Shown: piece after piece, positions 28,907 to 37,924 of the stretch | How the letters are laid out: every line of letters starts with the position of its first letter | Position numbering within the stretch: the stretch's first letter is position 1 | Assembly (NCBI RefSeq): GCF_001580535.1 | Contig: NZ_LHZA01000156.1 | Coordinates: forward strand, 62,001 to 126,000 | Reading direction: 5' to 3' | Source: Acetobacter cerevisiae | Lineage (GTDB): Bacteria > Pseudomonadota > Alphaproteobacteria > Acetobacterales > Acetobacteraceae | DNA: 64,000 bases | The notes under the pieces: generated by a model | Database searches by the model: none | What the model was told of the DNA's origin: nothing | The model's input: the letters and a program-made list of their open reading frames with translations, nothing else | Made by a program: the position numbers and the translations under genes

Positions 28907-29476
28907 ATGGGCACTATAATGCACAATCAACCCCCACGATCTGATGTTTTGAAATATGTGGGGACAAATCTGCGTCGCCTGCGCAAAGACGCCGGCCTCA
29001 GTCAGGAAGCTTTGGCCAATGCGTCCGGCATCAGCCGCCGCATGATTGTGAGTCTGGAAGCCGGGACCGCCAATATCAGTCTGGGCAGTCTGGACCGTCT
29101 GGCAGAAGCACTGGACACAACCTTTCTCAAGCTGGTGAGCAATCCGGACCGCGAATTACGCCGCATTGAGGAAGTGATGTGGCGGGGCAAAACACCCTCC
29201 AGCAAAGCAACCTTGCTTGGGGCGGCCCCCGCCCGGCAGGATACGCAGCTGTGGCTATGGTCTCTTGCACCGGGGGAACGCTATGTGGCGGAACCCGACC
29301 CGGAAGGCTGGCATGAAATGATTTTTGTGCTGGACGGCACACTCACCATTGAGTTCGATACAGAGACTCAACTAGTGAATGCGAACGATTTTACAATTTA
29401 TAACAGCGCCCAGAATTACGCCTACCTGAACGCAGGCAAGAAAGCCGTGCGCTTCCTGCGCACGGTTTCATCCTGA
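28907..29476 (+). CDS. XRE-family transcriptional regulator with C-terminal cupin domain
   Basis: DNA-binding regulator, 189 aa. The helix-turn-helix lies at residues 15-70 (VGTNLRRLRKDAGLSQEALANASGISRRMIVSLEAG); the cupin sensor domain occupies about 110-185 (GWHEMIFVLDGTLTIEFDTE). Two in-frame starts exist, 28907 and 28919; a TATAAT at 28915-28920 overlaps the second. It is divergently arranged with the EamA transporter and is a likely local regulator responding to a small ligand bound by the cupin. Confidence 0.9.
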   Translation: MGTIMHNQPPRSDVLKYVGTNLRRLRKDAGLSQEALANASGISRRMIVSLEAGTANISLGSLDRLAEALDTTFLKLVSNPDRELRRIEEVMWRGKTPSSKATLLGAAPARQDTQLWLWSLAPGERYVAEPDPEGWHEMIFVLDGTLTIEFDTETQLVNANDFTIYNSAQNYAYLNAGKKAVRFLRTVSS

Positions 29477-29494
29477 AGAAAAAGGGCGACCTGT

Positions 29495-30700
29495 TCAGCG
29501 CAGATTGCTGACAAAACGCTCCAGACGCTGGCAGGCTTCCATCAGGTCGGCATCACTCGTGGCACAGGACAGACGCAAATAGGGCGACTGCCCGAACGCA
29601 CTGCCCGGCACGGCGGCAACATATTCCTCTTCCAGCAACGCCAGCGCAAAATCATGATCTGTTTCCAGCCGGGCACCGCCCGCACTGGTCTGCCCCAGAC
29701 ACCCGGCCACACCCGGATACGCATAAAATGCGCCTTCCGGCATAGCGCAGGTCAGACCGGGAATGCGACGCAGCGCATCCACCACCATCTGCCGGCGGCG
29801 GGCATAGGTTGCGGCCATTTCCTGCACCAGATCCGCCGGACCATCCAGCGCCGCCGCAGCAGCAGCCTGAGCAATAGTGCAAATGCCGGACGTGGCATTC
29901 CCCTGCACTCCCCGCATGGCGGCAATCAGGTCTTTCGGCCCACCGGCAAAACCAACGCGCCAGCCTGTCATGGCATAGGCTTTGGACACACCATTCAGCG
30001 TGATGATGCGGTCTTTCAGATCGGGTGCCACAGCAGCCAGTGAGGCTGAACGCACACCGTCAAACACCAGATGTTCGTAAATCTCGTCCGACAAAACCCA
30101 AAGATCAGGATGCTGACGGACGATTTCGGCAATCGCCTCAAGCTCCTGCGCCGTCATCACCGCCCCGGTGGGATTATTGGGGAAGTTCAGCACAAGCCAG
30201 CGCGACTTCGGCGTGAGGGCCGTAGCAAGAGCCTCGGCTTTCAGCTTGAAGCCATCTTCCTCACGGCACGGCACCGTGACCGGCACACCGCCAAACATGC
30301 GGGCAATTAGCGGATAGCTGACCCAATAGGGTGCAGGCACAACCACTTCATCACCGGGGTTCAGCGTCGCCATGAAGGCGTTGAAAATCACCTGCTTGCC
30401 GCCATTGGAGACCATGATCTCATCCGGCGCGTAATCCAGACCGTTTTCCCGCGTGAATTTACGGGCAATAGCGGCTTTCAGGGCTGGTGTGCCGTCAACC
30501 GGCGGATATTTGGTCTGCCCGGCCAGAGCCGCCGCATGGGCAGCTTCCACCACAGCCGGGGGCGTGGGGAAGTCGGGTTCCCCCAGCGCCAGAGAAATAA
30601 CCGGCTTGCCTTCCGCCCGCAGCGCACGGGCACGACGCGCCATTTCAATAGTGGCAGGAGCAGGCAGCCCCTCCAGCCGACGGGCGAAAGACCGGGCCAT
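29495..30700 (-). CDS. Class I pyridoxal-phosphate aminotransferase (aspartate aminotransferase-like), copy 2
   Basis: PLP aminotransferase of the AspC-like subgroup Igamma, 401 aa. Visible signatures are ISLALGEPDFPTPPAVVEAA, VSNGGKQVIFNAFMA, LNFPNNPTGAVM, the PLP lysine in [18 protein letters not shown], and the carboxylate-binding arginine near PYLRLSCATSD. It lies four bases downstream of a closely similar aminotransferase gene, so the pair looks like a tandem duplication in one transcript. Likely substrates are aspartate/2-oxoglutarate or other amino acids. Confidence 0.9.
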   Translation of the reverse strand: MARSFARRLEGLPAPATIEMARRARALRAEGKPVISLALGEPDFPTPPAVVEAAHAAALAGQTKYPPVDGTPALKAAIARKFTRENGLDYAPDEIMVSNGGKQVIFNAFMATLNPGDEVVVPAPYWVSYPLIARMFGGVPVTVPCREEDGFKLKAEALATALTPKSRWLVLNFPNNPTGAVMTAQELEAIAEIVRQHPDLWVLSDEIYEHLVFDGVRSASLAAVAPDLKDRIITLNGVSKAYAMTGWRVGFAGGPKDLIAAMRGVQGNATSGICTIAQAAAAAALDGPADLVQEMAATYARRRQMVVDALRRIPGLTCAMPEGAFYAYPGVAGCLGQTSAGGARLETDHDFALALLEEEYVAAVPGSAFGQSPYLRLSCATSDADLMEACQRLERFVSNLR

Positions 30701-30704
30701 ACTC

Positions 30705-32003
<1,299 letters not shown>

Positions 32004-32102
32004 TTAATGCGCTTCTGCCTCCGGCGGAACCGGCGAAACCGCGTCTGTCGTCAAATTTTATGAAAAATCATTTAAAAATGACTGGAGGAAATCTCAGAAT
32101 GC

Positions 32103-32993
32103 TCACCCAAAAACGCCGGGATACCCGGCAGCCTGCCGCACCTCTTCCGGTGTCATCCCTGCGTCCCGCATCGCACGAACAGCTTTGGCTCCATCCCGTT
32201 TGGAAAGACGCCGCCCCTCCGCATCACACAACAACGGATGAAACAGATAAGCCGGTGCGGGCCAGCCCATAAGGGCCTGTATCAACCGGTGCAGGTCCGT
32301 CGCGGGGCGCAGATCCTCCCCGCGTGTGACGAGCGTGACGCCCTGTGCGACATCATCATGCGTGACACACAGATGGTAAGAGGCAGGCACATCCCGTCTG
32401 GCCAGCACAACATCCCCAAACAACTCCGGCTGGCAATAGACAGTGCCGCGCTCAAGGTCTGTATAAGTCAGCGGCCAGTTGGATGAAGCCTGCGCCCTGA
32501 CCCGCTCCAGCGCCCGCGCCCGCGCCATATCCAGCCGCAACACATGCGGCTTTCCCTCCGCCAGAGCGGCGGCCCGTGCGTCTAGCGACAAATGGCGGCA
32601 GGTGCCGGGGTAGCGCAGACTGCCATCGGGCGCGGCATGCGGGGCGGACATCATGCCCGCAGACTCTCGTGCAATATCAGACCGGGTGCAGAAACACGGA
32701 TACAGCACCCCCATCTGGTCAAGCTGCTCCAGCGTTGCATGATAGGCGGCCATATTGGCAGATTGTCGCAAAATAGGACGGGCAGAGCGTAAGCCGAGCC
32801 ACTCCAGATCTTCCAGCAGAGCCGTGGCGTAACTCTCCCGGCAGCGTTGCGGGTCAATATCTTCCATCCGCACAATCCAGATGCCGTTCGGCCCTTTATG
32901 GGTCCAGCCTGCCAGAGCAGATGCCACATGCCCCAGATGCAAAAAGCCGGTGGGGCTGGGAGCAAAACGGGTCACCCATGAGGATTCCGTCAT
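32103..32993 (-). CDS. gluQ: Glutamyl-Q tRNA(Asp) synthetase
   Basis: Truncated glutamyl-tRNA-synthetase paralogue that attaches glutamate to queuosine in the anticodon of tRNA-Asp. It retains the catalytic core: TRFAPSPTGFLHLGHVASAL with the HLGH signature, RMEDIDPQRCRES, and RRLSKRDGAKAVRAM, a KMSKS-like loop. It lacks the anticodon-binding domain, which fits the 296-aa length. Cysteines at YPCFC and YPGTC could be zinc ligands. The start at 32993 (MTESSWVTRFAPS) is preferred to 33002. Confidence 0.93.
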   Translation of the reverse strand: MTESSWVTRFAPSPTGFLHLGHVASALAGWTHKGPNGIWIVRMEDIDPQRCRESYATALLEDLEWLGLRSARPILRQSANMAAYHATLEQLDQMGVLYPCFCTRSDIARESAGMMSAPHAAPDGSLRYPGTCRHLSLDARAAALAEGKPHVLRLDMARARALERVRAQASSNWPLTYTDLERGTVYCQPELFGDVVLARRDVPASYHLCVTHDDVAQGVTLVTRGEDLRPATDLHRLIQALMGWPAPAYLFHPLLCDAEGRRLSKRDGAKAVRAMRDAGMTPEEVRQAAGYPGVFG

Positions 32994-33197
32994 GAGGCAC
33001 ACCTGAGGAGAACAGCACGCATAAAACTCTCACAAAATGATAATAATACTGTTTTGTTAAATACTTAGGCCATTTCTTGCGGGAAACCAATCTATCTGCA
33101 ATACTCAGCCCAACACTGATCTCGACGACGCACTTCTGACGGCGTTCTGTTACGAGTTTTTACGCCAGCTTTTGGAAGTTGCGCCCTCACCTGCACC

Positions 33198-33204
33198 AAG
33201 GAGG
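33198..33204 (+). promoter_or_regulatory. Strong ribosome-binding site selecting a TTG start
   Basis: AAGGAGG, six bases before TTG at 33211, is the best Shine-Dalgarno match near this gene, whereas the upstream in-frame ATG at 33172 has none. Confidence 0.75.
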
Positions 33205-33210
33205 CGCGTC

Positions 33211-33774
33211 TTGGCTGACGGCAGTACGATAAATTTCCCTGCTCTGGTGTTGAATGCGGATTTTCGTCCGCTCTCCTACTTCCCACTATCCCTATGGTCC
33301 TGGCAGGATACCATTAAAGCTGTGTGCCTCGACCGGGTTTCCGTGCTGAGTGAGTATGATGCAGAAGTGCATTCCCCCCACCAGACCTTTCGCCTCCCCA
33401 GCGTGATTGCGCTGAAGGACTATGTGCCGTCTGCCCGCAAACCGGCCTTTACCCGTTTTAATGTTTTCCTGCGTGACAATTTTTCCTGCCAGTATTGTGG
33501 GGACAAGCACCCCACGCAGGACCTGACGTTTGACCACGTCATCCCCCGCTGCAAAGGCGGTCGCACCACGTGGGAAAATGTCGTAACGGCCTGCGGGATC
33601 TGTAACCTGCGCAAAGGCCCGCACCTGCCCCACAGCATCAATATGCTGCCCCGGCAGCGCCCTGTGCGCCCTACCTCATGGCAGTTGCAGGATAATGGCC
33701 GGGCCTTCCCGCCCAATTACCTGCATGAAAGCTGGCGTGACTATTTGTATTGGGACACAGAGCTGGACAGCTGA
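33211..33774 (+). CDS. HNH endonuclease family protein
   Basis: A 187-aa protein (TTG start) of the HNH nuclease family that is widely conserved in alphaproteobacteria. The N-terminal half (FPALVLNADFRPLSYFPLS, then LDRVSVLSEYD) is typical of this chromosomal HNH type. The HNH module has zinc-type cysteines CQYCG and CGICNLRKG around the LTFDHVIPRCKGG core, with the catalytic DH. The TTG at 33211 is backed by AAGGAGG. The cellular role is unknown; there is no sign of a phage or restriction context. Confidence 0.88.
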   Translation: MADGSTINFPALVLNADFRPLSYFPLSLWSWQDTIKAVCLDRVSVLSEYDAEVHSPHQTFRLPSVIALKDYVPSARKPAFTRFNVFLRDNFSCQYCGDKHPTQDLTFDHVIPRCKGGRTTWENVVTACGICNLRKGPHLPHSINMLPRQRPVRPTSWQLQDNGRAFPPNYLHESWRDYLYWDTELDS

Positions 33775-33780
33775 GCGCCT

Positions 33781-34089
33781 TTATTTGGTGTAGCTATAAC
33801 CATATTCATCCGCCTGCTTTTGCAGGTCCGGGGCATCTTTCAGATTCAGCGGCAGCGGGTGCGCGCCTTTTTCACCCAGAATGAAGTTGTGGTTGCTCAT
33901 ACGCTGGCATGTGTTGGCCGCCAGCGGGAAACTGAGGAACATCGGGCCTTTCATCTGATTTCTCAGGCAGGACACATCCGTATCCAGCAAAGGCTTACGG
34001 CCTATTTCAGAAGAACATCCGCCCAGCAGCGTAAGGCCGGTGAGCATAATTCCAAAGCCGATTGTCTTCTTGTTCCGTCTCACAACCAC
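33781..34089 (-). CDS. Small lipoprotein of unknown function
   Basis: About 102 aa with a lipoprotein signal: a basic start VVVRRNKK, a hydrophobic core, and the lipobox LLGGC followed by SSE. The GTG at 34089 is proposed as start because AGGAAAAGG lies five bases upstream and gives a normal-length signal peptide; a GTG at 34083 and an ATG at 34122 are alternatives. The mature region has two further cysteines (VSCLRN and NTCQRM) and no known domain. It is convergent with the HNH gene. Confidence 0.7.
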   Translation of the reverse strand: MVVRRNKKTIGFGIMLTGLTLLGGCSSEIGRKPLLDTDVSCLRNQMKGPMFLSFPLAANTCQRMSNHNFILGEKGAHPLPLNLKDAPDLQKQADEYGYSYTK

Positions 34090-34230
34090 GCTGACCTTTT
34101 CCTCGCCACTCTGCGCCGACATCCAAACGCCGGATAGGGCTGCCTACCCTGCCATGCCTTGCGTTGTGCGCCTAGTATAAGGCTTGGCAAATCGCCCCCG
34201 TGCGGACCGCATGACAGAGCCGGTTTTGCT

Positions 34231-34443
34231 TTATCCGACGTCGAAACCCGCTCCAAGAATGGCGTTCTGCAAGGAGGAAATCCCTGCTCTTGCAGGATCA
34301 TACACAATTTTCACCTCGCCCGTGGCAAGGTTGACGTCTGTGCTTTGCACCCCATCCACAGCAGCCAGAGCCCGTTTTATGGCGGAGACGCAACCATCAC
34401 AGGTCATGCCTTCCACCATAAAGCTTGTTTCTGTGGTTGCCAT
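34231..34443 (-). CDS. CopZ-like heavy-metal-associated domain protein
   Basis: A 70-aa ferredoxin-fold metallochaperone. The copper-binding motif is VEGMTCDGCVSAIKRAL (M-x-C-x2-C), and the rest follows the HMA pattern ending ILGAGFDVG. It likely delivers Cu(I) to a P-type ATPase or regulator encoded elsewhere, as none is adjacent. The start at 34443 is fixed by MATTETSFMVEG; the longer open frame upstream is not family-like. Confidence 0.88.
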   Translation of the reverse strand: MATTETSFMVEGMTCDGCVSAIKRALAAVDGVQSTDVNLATGEVKIVYDPARAGISSLQNAILGAGFDVG

Positions 34444-34637
34444 TGTCGCGTTATCCCTTGTTGAAATCTGATTTCTGGCTACTTGCCGCCAGAATAAACC
34501 GCATTCTAGACCATCCGCTGCCCTTGCCAAAAGCCCTGCTCCGGCAAAACGTGTTGATTCCTCTTCAGATGGGGACAGAGTTACAAAAGCGGTCTTTTGC
34601 GGGTGCCCCCTCGGCAGAGCACGTTGTGCAGAGTAAG

Positions 34638-35327
34638 ATGCATCCCATGCCGGATATGCCCTCTCTTTCTGCCGCGTTGCAGCCTCAGCCTGAACCCTGC
34701 TGGCGGGATACGCCGGTGCATCGCCTGATGTTGACAGCCCTGCTGAACGAACTGGACGCCACACTCCTCAGCACATCCAGCGCCACCCGGACGTTGGAAG
34801 ACTGGAGCATGCGGCATCATCTGGCTCCCACCCCGATAGTACGTGCCATCTGCCAGAAAACCCCTCCTCGCCCTTGCCCGGCAGCACTGCGAGATGCCCT
34901 ACGCCTGCCTGCAGAGGCCGCGCCAGACACCCTGCGTTACAGACATGTCCGGCTAATGTGTGGAAATCTCACGCTCTCGGATGCAGAAAACTGGTATCTG
35001 CCCAGCCGCCTGACGGATGAGATGAATAGAGAGCTGGATACCACTGAGACCCCGTTTGGGCGCGTCACAGCCCCTCTGGCCTTTACGCGCCGCCTTGTGC
35101 AGGCCGAGCGCGTGTGGTCTCCGCTGCCGTTGGGGTGGGAACTGACCCCCCTGTCGACAGGCTCAGATCAGCCTTTGACTTTTCCGCCTGTCCTGTTCCG
35201 GCATCATGCCGTGCTGTCCCGGCAGGATGGCACGCCCATCAGCGCGGTGATTGAAAGCTACACAGCCGGAGCCTTCTGCTTCCCGCCGCCGGCCATGCCA
35301 GACGTGCCCCAAACCTCCGCCCCATAA
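34638..35327 (+). CDS. Chorismate-lyase-like protein (UbiC superfamily), role unproven
   Basis: About 229 aa. The C-terminal 170 residues read like the UbiC/DUF98 fold: RYRHVRLMCGNLTLSDAENW (equivalent to the REV..LCG segment with the product-binding Arg), ETPFGRV (equivalent to the LG-PLG turn), and a final strand pair with QDGTPISAVIESYTAG that includes a Glu where UbiC has its catalytic-pocket Glu. It could supply 4-hydroxybenzoate for ubiquinone. In-frame Mets at 34569, 34638 and 34647 leave the start uncertain. Assignment is by motif reading only. Confidence 0.55.
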   Translation: MHPMPDMPSLSAALQPQPEPCWRDTPVHRLMLTALLNELDATLLSTSSATRTLEDWSMRHHLAPTPIVRAICQKTPPRPCPAALRDALRLPAEAAPDTLRYRHVRLMCGNLTLSDAENWYLPSRLTDEMNRELDTTETPFGRVTAPLAFTRRLVQAERVWSPLPLGWELTPLSTGSDQPLTFPPVLFRHHAVLSRQDGTPISAVIESYTAGAFCFPPPAMPDVPQTSAP

Positions 35328-35362
35328 AAAAAGCCTGAACCCACAAAGCAGGTTCAGGCTTT
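35325..35362 (-). terminator. Bidirectional terminator between the chorismate-lyase-like gene and hpnR
   Basis: AAAGCCTGAACC and GGTTCAGGCTTT form a 12-bp stem with a 9-base loop. On the minus strand it is followed by a run of seven T, a strong terminator for hpnR; the plus-strand gene ends at the same hairpin. Confidence 0.8.
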
Positions 35363-35386
35363 AGCTATCAGCTATCAGCTATCAGC
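35363..35386. repeat. 7-bp tandem repeat at the hpnR stop codon
   Basis: AGCTATC is repeated three times without error plus three more bases. On the hpnR strand the unit reads TGATAGC, so stop triplets occur in all three frames. The hpnR stop codon (35375-35377) lies inside the array. Confidence 0.9.
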
Positions 35387-36931
35387 GGCGCAGGCATCCT
35401 CAGTCATGCGGGTCTTATCAACAAACTGCTCTGTTGCATCATCCAGCGCACGTGTCTTACGGCCGCCCGGACCATGCACATACAGGTCTTTCCGGTCCAC
35501 GGAATCCACCACATCCGGTTGAATGGGCATCAGATAACGGGCCTTGCGCATATGGTCGGCCAGCTGAAGTTTGGGGTTGAAGACGGAATTAAACTTCCAC
35601 AGCATTTTCAGGAAGTTTGTCTGCCCCTTCAGCAGCAGGCGGCCTGCAATCCCGGCCGTATCTTTCAGCGCTTCCCAACCCATATGTTTGGTGTTGAGCA
35701 CCTGCTGGGTTTTCACCAGTTCTTCATAAAATTCCGGCAACGGCAGCTTGGTGGGCAGCACCGCATGCTGAATATCAAACAGGCGATAATCACGCGTCGT
35801 CAGGCGACGTGCTTCCTTGTGCCAGATTTCCGTGCCCGGATAGGGCGTGGTGACGGAAATATTGACGATTTCCGGAATTTCCAGACACCACTGCCGCACA
35901 GCCTCAAACCGGCCGCGATCCCAGTCCGGGTCGGCAATAATGTTAATGGCGACAATCAGGCCCAGCGAACGCGCGTAATCCAGCGCCTCAAAGTTCTTAT
36001 CCAGCGAGACACGCTTACGGAACTGCTTCAGCCCTTCTTCATCCACCGCTTCCATACCGATGAAGATGTAGGAGAGGCCAATTTCACTCCAGACCTTGAA
36101 CACTTCCTTGTTGCGCAGCAGCACGTCTGCCCGCGTCTCCAGATAGTATTCTTTCTTAATGCCGCGCTTCTTGATTTCATTGGCAATGGCCATGCCGTGC
36201 TCTTCGTGCACAAAGGCCACATCATCCACAATGAAGATGCCGGGTTCCTTGATCTCCTCCAGCTCATCCGCAATCACGGTCGGGCTGGCGGTACGGTAAG
36301 AGCGACCATAGAACGTCCATGCGGAGCAGAAGGTACAATCCCACGGGCAACCACGCGCAAACTCAATAGAAGCTGCCGGGTCCAGCGTGCCGATAAAATA
36401 CTTGTTGCGATGCCGCAGCAGGTCACGCGCCGGGCGGATATCGTTGAGCGATTCTACAAAGACCGGAGACGGGCCTTCCCCCGTCATGGTGACAACACCG
36501 GGGACAGTCAGCAGATCTTTCCCGTCTTCCAGCGCGCGCAGCAGCAGGCCGATGGAAGCGTCGCCCTCCCCTTTTAGAATGCAGTTCACAGCCCCTTCGG
36601 ACAGAGCCAGCACATCCCGCGCAATAAAGGAGACGGAATGCCCGCCAATAAACTGGAAAATATCGGGGTAGCGTACCCGTGTGGCGCGGCACAGATCGAT
36701 AATTTCCGGCACATTGGCCAGATAGTTGCCGGAGAAGCAGACAACATCAGGCTTAAAGCTTTCCAGAAGCTCCCAGTAATCCTTATGGGTTTCAACCTGC
36801 AGATCAATAATCTGCACGTCATGCCCGGCATCTCGCGCAGCGCCTGCCACCAGCTCCAGCCCGAGCGGCTCCAGCCGGAGAAAAACCTTGGTATACATGA
36901 GGGCGCTGGGATGAACCGCCAGGACTTTCAT
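35375..36931 (-). CDS. hpnR: B12-binding radical SAM methylase, probable hopanoid C-3 methylase
   Basis: Cobalamin-dependent radical SAM protein, 518 aa. The N-terminal part (1-150) has the B12-binding Rossmann-like fold beginning MKVLAVHPSALMYTKVF. The radical SAM cluster is C195-x3-C199-x2-C202 in CPWDCTFCSAW. Length, start motif and the C-terminal region fit HpnR, which methylates hopanoids at C-3; 3-methylhopanoids are known from Acetobacter. It is monocistronic, with a strong terminator at its end and a 437-base leader region. Other hopanoid genes are not in the window. A different B12-radical-SAM substrate cannot be excluded. Confidence 0.78.
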   Translation of the reverse strand: MKVLAVHPSALMYTKVFLRLEPLGLELVAGAARDAGHDVQIIDLQVETHKDYWELLESFKPDVVCFSGNYLANVPEIIDLCRATRVRYPDIFQFIGGHSVSFIARDVLALSEGAVNCILKGEGDASIGLLLRALEDGKDLLTVPGVVTMTGEGPSPVFVESLNDIRPARDLLRHRNKYFIGTLDPAASIEFARGCPWDCTFCSAWTFYGRSYRTASPTVIADELEEIKEPGIFIVDDVAFVHEEHGMAIANEIKKRGIKKEYYLETRADVLLRNKEVFKVWSEIGLSYIFIGMEAVDEEGLKQFRKRVSLDKNFEALDYARSLGLIVAINIIADPDWDRGRFEAVRQWCLEIPEIVNISVTTPYPGTEIWHKEARRLTTRDYRLFDIQHAVLPTKLPLPEFYEELVKTQQVLNTKHMGWEALKDTAGIAGRLLLKGQTNFLKMLWKFNSVFNPKLQLADHMRKARYLMPIQPDVVDSVDRKDLYVHGPGGRKTRALDDATEQFVDKTRMTEDACAADS

Positions 36932-37368
36932 GACATTCCTTTCCTATACGGGCGGCCACAGAAAGGCATGGCCTCTACCGGTTTGTCAGAATTTTTGAGT
37001 GTCGGATCATAAAGGATCAGCCGTCCACAACCTTGGTGCTGACAACCCACCACCCATGCGTGGAACAGATGTCTTCAGGCACGTTTCTAGGCAGGAAATA
37101 ACCCATAACTCTTTGTTATAGAATTATTTTTTCATCATTTCAGTTTCCGTTTAACCCCTCTTTTCGGGCTATCCGGTCTACTCATAACTTTTATGTGCTT
37201 TACGCAGGTGTCATCTTTCGGGCGGACTCATACGCCCCGTACACATCTGGCCCGTCCAGTTCCCAGAACGCTGTAACGCGTAGTGGGTTCCGGTCCGGGC
37301 CAGAGTGTCTCATGCCAGCGCGCTCATGCCCTCAGGCAAAAAGCGCGCTCCTTACATGAAAGACCTTC
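36932..37368. other. Intergenic region upstream of hpnR, no gene recognised
   Basis: 437 bases between hpnR (start) and ndk (end), both on the minus strand. It includes an AT-rich stretch at about 37105-37150 that could hold an hpnR promoter, but no convincing -35/-10 pair, RNA fold or coding frame was found. No T-tailed hairpin for ndk is obvious either. Confidence 0.6.
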
Positions 37369-37791
37369 TCAGGGAAGGATTTCGGTTTCCGCGAAGAAGA
37401 AGCGGATTTCATTGGCAGCGTTCTCGGCACTGTCGGAACCGTGCACGGAGTTGGCTTCAATGCTTTCAGCAAACTGAGCACGAATGGTGTGTGCTTCAGC
37501 TTTCTTCGGGTCCGTGGCACCCATGACGTCGCGGTTCTTGGCAACGGCGTTTTCGCCTTCCAGAACCTGCAGAACGACCGGGCCGGAGATCATGAAGGAC
37601 ACCAGATCGTTGTAGAACGGGCGTTCTTTATGCACAGCGTAAAACGCACCGGCCTGAGCCGGGGTCAGCTGGGCGCGCTTCTGCGCCACAATCTTCAGGC
37701 CAGCGTCTTCAAACACGGCATTGATCTTGCCGGTCAGGTTACGACGGGTGGCGTCGGGTTTGATGATGGAAAGAGTACGTTCTGTCGCCAT
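37369..37791 (-). CDS. ndk: Nucleoside diphosphate kinase
   Basis: Transfers the gamma-phosphate between nucleoside tri- and diphosphates through a phosphohistidine. [23 protein letters not shown] is the family start. The active-site histidine is in the segment [20 protein letters not shown] (NSVHGSD). It has 140 aa. AGGAGA, six bases before the ATG at 37791, decides the start over an in-frame ATG at 37806. It is divergent from the ABC-F gene. Confidence 0.97.
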   Translation of the reverse strand: MATERTLSIIKPDATRRNLTGKINAVFEDAGLKIVAQKRAQLTPAQAGAFYAVHKERPFYNDLVSFMISGPVVLQVLEGENAVAKNRDVMGATDPKKAEAHTIRAQFAESIEANSVHGSDSAENAANEIRFFFAETEILP

Positions 37792-37924
37792 GTGCGGTCT
37801 CCTCATTCATAATCGGGCCGCACAATAACGCGGCCTTTCAGCCTGCTCCTCTAGAGCATATTCGCGCAGGCTGGTAGGTACTTCACCAGATCAAAATAAG
37901 ATTCCAGCCAGAACGAGACCCCCG

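Noticed and set aside
32060-32272. Small plus-strand frame with ATG at 32099 behind GGAGG
   Set aside because: The ribosome-site match is good, but the frame lies entirely antisense to the gluQ 3' end and the peptide is low complexity with no similarity; probably chance.
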